Assembly: GCA_028583605.1 (NCBI GenBank)
Contig: CM053327.1
Span: 16,851,629 to 16,915,628 of the forward strand
Length of the DNA stretch: 64,000 nt
Reading direction: 5' to 3'
From: Dastarcus helophoroides
Taxonomy: Eukaryota > Arthropoda > Insecta > Coleoptera > Bothrideridae
Shown: one piece after another, positions 57,350-64,000 of the stretch
How the letters are laid out: every line of letters begins with the position of its first letter
Position numbering within the stretch: position 1 is the first letter of the stretch
Translations under genes and position numbers: made by a program
Notes under the pieces: generated by a model
What the model saw: the letters and a program-made list of their open reading frames with translations, nothing else
The model's database searches: none
What the model was told of the DNA's origin: nothing

Positions 57350-58360
57350 AAATTAATAAACATGTTTCCAACATGAAGAAAAATCGTAACTCAAAATATA
57401 TTAACATCAAATATAACAATAAATATTAAAAATTCCACGATATTTAGACAACCATTTGATATAATAGGACCAGGTCTGAGACAGACCAATGGACGAACGG
57501 ACACGAGACAGAGATTCTTAAAGGTTCCAATTTTTCCTTTTAAGGTACGGAACATAAAAAATGAAAATTTTCAGATTAAGGTTTACGTTTCGAAGAAAAA
57601 AAGTCAAAACATTTGTAAAAGGGGCAAATCTCGAGTCTCAAATAAAATTTTAAGGAAAAAGGTAAAAAAATTCGAACACTAATAATAATAAAAATTGCAA
57701 ATTTAAAGACGAAATTTTGAAGGAAAAGTGGAAAAAAGGGGACACGAAATTTTTATAAAAAATGATGAACAATATAACCATATTAAAATAAAAATTGTTT
57801 TAAATTCGAAATATTCAGTTGAAACAGGCGAGCCAAGCGCTCATGGGAAACTTTTATCCTTGTCATTCTAATCGAGGGATGTGGCCAACCCAAACGCAGG
57901 ACCTTTAGCCAGAGTGAGGGGGTAAACCCAATAATCTTTTTCGTTATATTTTCAGTTTCTTTGAAGCTTAGTTTAATGAATGCGACAGAAAAATATTAAG
58001 TAACCGTTGTGTTACTTTCATGAGTGCTTGAAATTTGTTTTTGTTTAATCCTTAACACCAATAAAAATCAAATTTGTTTTTTCCATGTTTTTGCAGCCAA
58101 TTTTTAGTTATTACATGTTATTTACACACAGAACAACTCGCCACTTAACAACTATTGTAGAAACTCCATTCAGTTTTTCCAAACTTCATTCAATTTTTCC
58201 CAATTTAGAAGCATTTAGCTTAATTATTAATGAGAAAAAATCCTAATAACAAATCAACAAATTTTAGAAAAAAAAAAACTAAGATTATTCTGCTTTTTAG
58301 AATATCAAAATTTACAACTCATCTTTTGGTTGGTATTTCAGGAACTGTAAATAAATATCA
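57350..58360. other. Intergenic AT-rich DNA
   Basis: 57530-57830 is a tract of AAATTTTGA/TTCGAAAT words; the remainder is featureless. No gene. Confidence 0.5.
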
Positions 58361-58376
58361 TAGTAGACAATATAAT

Positions 58377-58382
58377 TTTATT
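58377..58382 (-). promoter_or_regulatory. Candidate poly(A) signal of the minus-strand gene
   Basis: TTTATT on the + strand is AATAAA on the minus strand, about 480 nt after the stop codon at 58862. The intervening sequence (58383-58861) is a very AT-rich probable 3' UTR. Other AT-rich variants occur nearby, so this choice is tentative. Confidence 0.35.
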
Positions 58383-58861
58383 TATCATTAATATGTACTA
58401 AAACATGTATTCACAAAGAGGTCATAGAAAAAATATAAAGCTAAGTGTCAAACTGATAATCAACCATGACGTAAGTTAGTTTAAAAGTGCCTTATAGAAC
58501 TGTCAATAAATAAATGTAATTGCACATTTTTTTTTACATATAATACAAAAAAATAGATCATGTTCTTTAAAAAAACATAATTTTTATAATAAAATAGAAT
58601 AGACATCTACTGATCGTGATAATATATAAACACTTTTTATAATCTAAATATATGTACACAAATTTATATACATCCTTACCTTTTTTATAATATATAAAAA
58701 AGTTTCACTAATATCTGTACATTTCTATTCACCTTCAATAATTCAAACTATCAAATATATAAAAAGTGATCTATAACATTCAAAAAAAAAGAAATAAAAT
58801 TTCAAAAGAAAATAATAATAATACTTCTGTAATATACATAAGCTGTTAAAAAAAAAATATT

Positions 58862-59460
58862 TTAGGTGTCTAAGTCATCTTCACGTTGACTTGAAAAATA
58901 AGACACCAGACCCCCAAATTCACCTCCTGGTTCTTCCTCATAGGATTTACTGTTACTATTCTCAGAAGGAGCAGCCACTGCTTCAGCATCGTATTGCTCA
59001 ACATAAGCCGAACTTTCGTAATCTGTAGGAGGTAAGGCATCCTCATTACCTACCATAGGTGGCGGTGGATAAGAGGGGTAATTATAATTAGGCGGCAACG
59101 AAGAAGGATATGGTCTGGGCGGTGCATGTCCTACAGCAGGAGGCCTCACAGGTGTAGACGGAGGAAATCTTGATGGATTCTGTGGCGGAACTCGAGAATA
59201 AGGCGGCGGAGGGCATTTAGGACCACCGGGACTGTTTGAATTCGGTGTCATTAAAGTGGGGGAATTAGTCTCCATATTAATAGGTCCGCCACCGGATGGT
59301 GACGGGTCCATCGGTCGATGGGTTTGATAGGAGTGTATGGGTTGAGGAGGCGGCGGGTGATTCATGGGAGGTCGGGGAGGTCCGCTGGAGAGTGAATAAT
59401 CGGTTCCACTCATTGGGACTTGGTGACGATAAGGAACAGACGGAGGTCCACGATTTCCCC
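58862..59460 (-). CDS. Proline-rich nuclear protein, last coding exon
   Basis: The exon starts after a TTTTAG acceptor (59462-59461), entering in phase 1 to match the previous exon, and ends at a TAG (58864-58862). The product begins 'GNRGPPSVPYRHQVPMSGTD' and is dominated by Pro, Gly, Ser and Tyr ('PPPPYSRVPPQNPSRFPP', 'PRPYPSSLPPNYNYPSYPPP'). It closes with an acidic segment ending 'GGEFGGLVSYFSSQREDDL'. It is low-complexity and probably disordered. The non-repetitive 'EFGGLVSYFSSQRED' end looks like a conserved short motif. I do not recognise the protein with certainty; a chromatin factor such as an RSF1-like subunit is possible but unproven. Confidence 0.85.
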
Positions 59461-60237
59461 CTAAAATAAAAATATATGTGTAAACTTATTAACGCGTGTT
59501 TAGTTACGAGATTAAAAAATAATAATTATTACAAAACTATTTATTTGCTAAAGCACCGTTTTCCAAACACTTCATAAAAAGATGTGTAAATGTGTAGATC
59601 ACAAATGAAGTAGTGGAAAAATATGGATGTCCCAAAATTACCAAATGAGCGTGCAGTGAAAAATTCTCTATGACAGTCTGAGACAAAAATCTGAATATAC
59701 ATTATGTCGAATCTCCAACTGTTTACAAGCTACCCTCTACTGAAATTTAGGAAAAAAAAATTCTACTTGGGGCTAAAGTTTTATTAAATTTGTAAAATTT
59801 TCGAAAAAAAAAACAACTTTAGAACAAACCAATATTTGAAAAACAAAAGTTTATGATTTCAAAAATGAGGAAATTTAAAAGAAAAGTATGAATTTGTAGC
59901 CTATATAGAAGCGCTACTACCTAGTTCAGATATTTTCGTGCGTTCAAGACTTGATGACCTATTTTCTTTAATCACTTTACATTTGGGATATAATTTGTGT
60001 TACCTTGTACACAAGCGGAATGCATGCCACTAATAAGGAAAATAACTCTTGCAAATTGGATAAATTTTGCTTTTCAAATTTCAAACACTCGCAAAGTTTG
60101 AATGTTTTACATGGACTAACCACAAATTGAGACATTCAGTGTTTCAACTGAGGTTGAATAGTTAAGTGTCCATAGATCCATGGCAATACTACCCCCAATC
60201 CAGATATTGTCATGTACCATTTTGTATACCAACTTAC
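59461..60237. other. Intron of the minus-strand gene
   Basis: 777-nt intron with donor AGAG|GTAAGT and acceptor TTTTAG, phase 1. AT-rich, no other feature. Confidence 0.85.
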
Positions 60238-60564
60238 CTCTGTGAAATTGACCACTTGGAGATGTCGCTGCATTACTCAGATTGGACGCCACACCCCCTC
60301 TAGCAGCCATGGGAGACCCAGGCGATTCGTCGTCCATATCCCGCTCAGTCATCATAGCAAATTGCTTAGGCCTTATACTTCCAACAGGATACGTCGTCTT
60401 ATTTGCCGGTGGTGCCTGCAACATCCTCGTTATCACCGCTGGTGTTGGTTGAGTTTGTGAGAATGGTTGAGGTGGAGCCGCAATTTCAATATTTGCATCA
60501 GTCAGGGATGGAGAAGTTGCTGCAGCGGCTGCTGCCTCAGCTGCCAACGTCTTCTTCCCTTTAC
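60238..60564 (-). CDS. Proline-rich nuclear protein, internal coding exon
   Basis: Acceptor TTTTAAAG and donor CACAGAG|GTAAGTT define 327 nt, phase 1 at both ends. It continues a basic patch ('KKRRGRG' then 'GKGKKTL') into an alanine run ('AAEAAAAAATSPSLTDANIE') and on to 'PQPFSQTQPTPAVITRMLQA', 'GSIRPKQFAMMTERDMDD' and 'SNLSNAATSPSGQFHRG'. The KKRRGRGKGKK patch would serve as a nuclear localisation signal or AT-hook-like DNA contact, which is inference. No enzyme domain. Confidence 0.85.
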
Positions 60565-60615
60565 CTTTAAAACAAATGTTACAAATCTCACATTAAACAA
60601 ATGTGCCAAACCAAC

Positions 60616-61441
60616 CTCTGCCCCTTCGTTTCTTTGGCGTTAATTCGGGACTAGGGGACTCGCTGCTTGCCAGCTCAGAAAATAGAGGTAGAGAAACCCC
60701 AGGAGGTTCCGAAAGTTCGTCGTTATCCTCGTTGTTTACAATCAAGGATGAGACGTCTCCCAAAAGTAACTCTTGTGGTGGTTTGATGTTCAAAAAGCTT
60801 TTAGGTTTCTTTGGCGTATTATTCTCAGGTGGGGGCGCCAATTGAGCTGGAGGGGATTTCTTTATCGGTGTCAAAGTGATTCCAGGGGGTAACGAAACCT
60901 TTGCAGAGGCCGCGGGTTGTGGCAGAAGTTTCTTATCTAAAGCTTGTTGTAATATCGATGGTTTTTCTCGATCTGAATCCTGAACATTTTTAGCTGCCTC
61001 CATTTCCTTAAGCTTTTTTTCTTTCTCGATCCTCAATGCAACAAGCTGCAACTGTTTGTTTGCATATTCTTCCTCTTCCATTAGTTTTTCCATTTCGGAT
61101 TCGTTAAGACCCTCTAAATTCTTATTAATTTCATCTAAAGATTTCTTCTCAGATTCCTCAGATTGATTCGAAGCAATTCCTTCAGGTGGATTCGATGGTT
61201 CGCCTTCTGAATCAGAATTTTCCAGGGGTCGAACCGGGGCTTTCAGTTTCGCCATTTTTTCGGGAAGTTCATCCTCAGATGAATCCCGTAATTTATTGAT
61301 ATTTCTAACAGGTCGAGTTAATATAGAATCCTCGTCTTCATCTTCGGGAGGAACTTCATCTTCACTTTCTTTATCATCATCGTCTTCTGCAACATATTCC
61401 TCCTCACTTTCTATTCTTCCAGTTCGTTTATTTCTCGGGAC
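60616..61441 (-). CDS. Acidic/coiled-coil nuclear protein, 5'-most visible coding exon
   Basis: After the acceptor TTTTATAG the frame opens in phase 0 with 'VPRNKRTGRIESEEEYVAED', then highly acidic runs ('DDDDKESEDEVPPEDEDED'). A charged helical, likely coiled-coil segment follows ('LNESEMEKLMEEEEYANKQL', 'ALRIEKEKKLKEME'), then Pro-rich parts and 'ELTPKKRRGRG'. The donor is AGAG|GTTGGT, phase 1, and the next intron (60565-60615) is just 51 nt. A methionine at 61255 is internal, since the frame and splice site extend above it. Acidic stretches, coiled coil and basic patches suggest a chromatin or transcription factor subunit. The upstream part of the gene is not found before the right edge, so its next intron must contain or extend beyond the Penelope insertion. 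Confidence 0.85.
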
Positions 61442-62220
61442 CTATAAAAGAATTGCTTTTAAACCGACATGCCAGACGGATTCCATACTTTCAATGTATA
61501 TATGGAACATTTACTGAATGTATGGAATCCGTTTGGCATTTTTATAAAAATTTCGACTTTTTCTCAAAATTCTGACTCCAAAATTTCTACTTTCGACTTT
61601 TCAAAATTCCCACATTTTTCACATTTTCATTTTTATCAAAATGTTGACTATATCAAAGTCCTTTTTTATTTTTTGAAAATTTCGTATCTTCTTTCAATTA
61701 CAACTTTAAAAATGTCGACTTCTTATGAAACATGATTTTTTAAAAATTTTGACACCTCAAAATTTCTAAGATGTAGACTTTACCATTGAAATTTAAGAAA
61801 AAATGTAACAATCTTAACTTAAACTTCGAATTGCAAGAAAAGAAAAATTAAAAAAAACCTTAAATAATAATTGAAATTTAGATTTTTAAAATCCAATTAT
61901 TTCAAAAAAATGTAAAGTAACTTAGAAATTTTCTGAAAATATTACAATTAAAGAAAAAAACTCCAGAATTTGAAAATTTTAAAAGTATTTCACCATACAT
62001 CAGGAGTTACACTCAAAACTTTAAAATAAAGACCAATTTTGTCCATATGAGGACACGCTTGCAAACCTACATGATGAAATATTTCTAAATTGTAGTATTA
62101 TTTTTACAGTAAGGTGTTGCATGACATGATATTCAAAAATTAGTTGAGTATTTGCGACTTCTCAAATGTATTTGTTGTTAAACCTATTTATAGTTTAATT
62201 GACTTTTTGGATTCTGTTTT
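61442..62220. other. AT-rich DNA upstream of the minus-strand exon
   Basis: 61540-62040 is another tract of AAATTTCGA/TTTCGACTTT words. 61478-61545 holds two inverted-like copies of 'catgccagacggattccat' / 'tatggaatccgtttggcat', a ~20-bp arm palindrome. Confidence 0.55.
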
Positions 62221-62316
62221 ATTTTATGTTATAAGATAACGAAGGCTTCCACGGCCAGAGTCAGTACAGGATATACTTCTTCCGGGATTGGACCGTGTCA
62301 AAGAACTACTAAAAGT

Positions 62317-62359
62317 GTTCGACGTTTCGCCCGCCATCGTAGGGGGCTTCTTCAGGAAC
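62317..62359 (-). ncRNA. Hammerhead-ribozyme-like motif, Penelope family B
   Basis: Minus strand: GUUC, core CUGAAGA, one extra A, stem II GCCC..GGGC around an 11-nt loop, GAAA, C, GUC, then GAAC. GUUC and GAAC are exact complements (stem I). The sequence before the expected cleavage point is GUC, the classical hammerhead triplet. ACGU at the stem III position is self-complementary, as needed for a dimeric hammerhead. Layout is identical to family A although the stem sequences differ, which supports conservation of structure. Confidence 0.7.
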
Positions 62360-62444
62360 AAAGAAAGAAAAATAGATGAAAAGAGGAATATGGGGGAATA
62401 TGCAAAAAAGAAAAATAAAAATAAAAGGCCAATTTCAAAACATC

Positions 62445-62672
62445 AGAGCACGGTAACTCAGTATGTCCACCATACCAGAGGCGAAACTCTTCTGAATTGA
62501 AAATTGGTACAAAGGATAAGAAAGTTTAGACAGAAGAGCACGGTAACTCAGTATGTCCACCATACCAGAGGCGAAACTCTTCTGAATTGAAACTTGGTAC
62601 AAAAGAAAGTTTAGGCAGAAGAGCACGGTAACTCAGTATGTCCACCATACCAGAGGCGAAACTCTTCTGACA
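62445..62672 (-). repeat. Three tandem ~85-90-bp repeats in the Penelope 3' tail
   Basis: The units start at 62445, 62535 and 62620 (spacing 90 and 85), each beginning 'agagcacggtaactcagtat' and containing 'caccataccagaggcgaaac' and 'tcttctga'. Inside each unit GTATG and CATAC can pair as a small stem. A lone diverged unit is at 47365-47430. Confidence 0.9.
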
Positions 62673-62716
62673 GGAAAGAGGGAAAGGGAAACTTTATATA
62701 CCACGCGTCTGTGCGA

Positions 62717-63150
62717 TCACTTCCGAAGATTTCCGATGGTTGGTTTCCAGATGGAGGAAAACATGTAACCTTCGTCTCTGTTGATGTTATTGGGGAATTT
62801 TTGGATTTCGATGGCCTCGCGTATCTTCCTATTATAGTAATTGGGAATATTGGATATAATTGAAATATTATCGAAGAGAATCTTATGTCCGGTCTCATGT
62901 TGATGTTCGGCAATGGCTGACTGCGAAAATAAACCAGACCTAAGACACCTTTGGTGCTCGGATATTCGCGTCTTAAATGATCGCCCCGTTTCTCCGATGT
63001 ACACTGAACCACAAGAGCAAGGAACCCTATACACGCCATTAGAACAAAAGGATGAAATTTTATCTTTGGGAGATGGAAGGAGCTGTTGGATCTTTGAGGA
63101 TGATGAAAAAGTGGGTTTAATGTTGTGTTTTCCCAATAATTTTCCGATTT
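62717..63150 (-). pseudogene. Penelope-like GIY-YIG endonuclease domain (partial ORF)
   Basis: A continuous minus-strand frame begins with the linker 'GVTDQIGKLLGKHNIKPTFS', passes the nuclease start 'NGVYRVPCSCGSVYIGETGR' (the G-V-Y and Y-I-G elements), 'SFKTRISEHQRCLRSG' (conserved Arg) and 'AIAEHQHETGHKILFDN' (the HxxxxxH region). It ends 'YYNRKIREAIEIQKFPNNIN' with 'GNLRK' and a stop at 62717. The conserved Glu is in REAIEI. All expected blocks are present, so this domain looks intact, but it is cut off from any reverse transcriptase upstream because the strand switches at ~63160. Confidence 0.9.
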
Positions 63151-63159
63151 GATCTGTTA

Positions 63160-64000
63160 CTCCGCGAACAAAATTCCAACTGAAGAAATAATCAGTGCGG
63201 TAGAGTCTTCCATCAGAACTCTCCCCAAGGAGGTTGCAGATCCCATTCGTTTTCAAACCACAAAAATTCTAAAACATGCCAAACCACCAAAGTCCAACAT
63301 TTCTAGAGAAGAAAGATGTGCCCTTAAAACCCTAAAAACAGATTCTTCAATCACTATTCTTTCGGCTGACAAAGGTAATGCAACTGTCATCTTGGATAAA
63401 TCCGAGTATGCATCCAAAATTAACGCCCTGTTAAATGACGGATCCTATATTCCTCTTCCTCGGGACCCAACAAGCAAAATTGAACGTGAACTAAAGTCGA
63501 AACTAAAATCCTCAAATTTGTCCCCAGACACTCTCAGACATCTTGTTCCGAAAGAATCCAGACCACCTCGTCTTTATGGTCTCCCCAAAATTCACAAACC
63601 CAATATTCCTCTTAGGCCCATTGTCAGCACGATAAATTCACCTACCTACAGTGTCTCGAAATACTTATCTAACTTCCTCAAGTCATATACCGGAAACACA
63701 TCATCACACGTCCTAAATTCCAAACACTTTGTCGAATTGTTTGTTGTCCGAATTAACCCTAGACCCCAACGACATATTAGTAAGTTTTGACGTCACTTCA
63801 CTATTCACAAATGTCCCAGTTTCCGACTCCATGACGATAATTCGTCAATTACTTTCAGGCAAAGAGAATGCAGATTCTCTAGCTGATTTAACTGAAATGT
63901 GCCTCACATCGACTTATTTTTCTTTTAATGGCAGTTTCTATAAACAAGTCTCCGGTACCCCGATGGGTTCTCCCTTATCCCCAGTCGTAGCAAATATTTT
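63160..64000 (+). pseudogene. Penelope-like reverse transcriptase, 5' part (runs off the window)
   Basis: The + strand encodes 'NKIPTEEIISAVESSIRTLP', 'KTDSSITILSADKGNATVIL' (a hallmark Penelope N-terminal block), 'RPPRLYGLPKIHKPNIPLRP' and 'TINSPTYSVSKYLSNFLKSY'. After a frame change it reads 'FDVTSLFTNVPV' (motif A with its catalytic Asp) and 'GTPMGSPLSPVVANIF' (motif B) at the window edge. The frame is broken once: a 4-nt duplication (TTTG) around 63737-63746 shifts it and creates a stop at ~63788. Penelope RTs prime at nicked ends and are related to telomerase. Apart from that break and the truncated start the copy looks young. Confidence 0.93.

Larger units (their letters stand above)
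62225..63160 (-). mobile_element. Penelope-like element (family B), 3' end in minus orientation
   Basis: From right to left this carries GIY-YIG coding sequence (63150-62717), the 3' tail with three tandem ~90-bp units (62672-62445) and a terminal repeat with a hammerhead-like motif (62359-62317). It meets a plus-oriented copy head to head near 63160. Penelope-like elements often insert as such inverted partial copies. Confidence 0.9.

Noticed and set aside
62445..62672. Three regularly spaced near-identical units as a possible CRISPR array
   Set aside because: The whole ~90-bp unit is repeated, without unique spacers, it lies in a Penelope tail, and the genome is eukaryotic.
62445..62672. 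Hammerhead motif inside the tandem ~90-bp units (they contain CGAAAC)
   Set aside because: No CUGANGA core with matching stems could be placed around the CGAAAC on either strand.

Overview
The window is eukaryotic and almost certainly from an arthropod, most likely an insect (perhaps a beetle; the order is a guess). The reasons are spliced genes with GT-AG introns as short as 51 and 57 nt beside introns over 20 kb, strong AT richness, and a dense mix of mariner, hAT-type, pogo-like, Penelope-like and non-LTR elements of the kinds common in insects. I recognised no rRNA, tRNA or CRISPR array, but tRNAs were not searched systematically.

Two host genes are visible, facing each other tail to tail. 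On the + strand, exons at 7198-7300, 13473-13646, 36187-36472, 38805-39854, 40387-40515, 41552-41637, ~42044-42300 and 42358-42509 encode an SH3-DH-PH Rho guanine nucleotide exchange factor of the Asef/SPATA13/collybistin (ARHGEF4/ARHGEF9) type. Its 5' end lies left of the window. As written, the SH3 exon carries a one-base frame break, and one PH intron joins in frame only with an alternative acceptor. On the - strand, exons 61441-60616, 60564-60238 and 59460-58862 encode the C-terminal part of an acidic, then proline-rich, probably nuclear protein that I could not name with confidence.

The rest is intron and intergenic DNA packed with mobile elements. At 140-2785 there is a giant hairpin element with ~1.3-kb arms and a TAA target duplication. 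From 4.5 to 6.5 kb lie small inverted-repeat elements and a Penelope terminal repeat. From 10.5 to 11.1 kb is a LINE tail. From 17 to 19 kb a Jockey-type LINE abuts an inverted Penelope fragment. Pogo-like and hAT-like MITEs lie at 19.8-20.6 kb. Penelope fragments follow at 22.9, 26.5-27.3 and 29.5 kb. A mariner with a single premature stop is at 34371-35658.

Downstream of the RhoGEF there is an hAT element (43992-45242) and two opposed copies of another mariner-like transposon (45975-46572 and 48057-49563). There is also a broken copy of a repetitive arthropod protein family (53.3-54.4 kb). An old mariner at 55245-57347 hosts three later insertions: an hAT-type MITE, a solo LTR and a pogo-like MITE. 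The right edge (62.2-64 kb) is a Penelope-like element with a GIY-YIG end and a reverse transcriptase start placed head to head.

The most interesting non-coding signal is a set of hammerhead-ribozyme-like motifs inside the Penelope terminal repeats. They have a complementary stem I, a CUGAAGA core, stem II, GAAA, and a palindromic stem III that suggests dimer formation. They occur in two sequence-distinct families and in both orientations.
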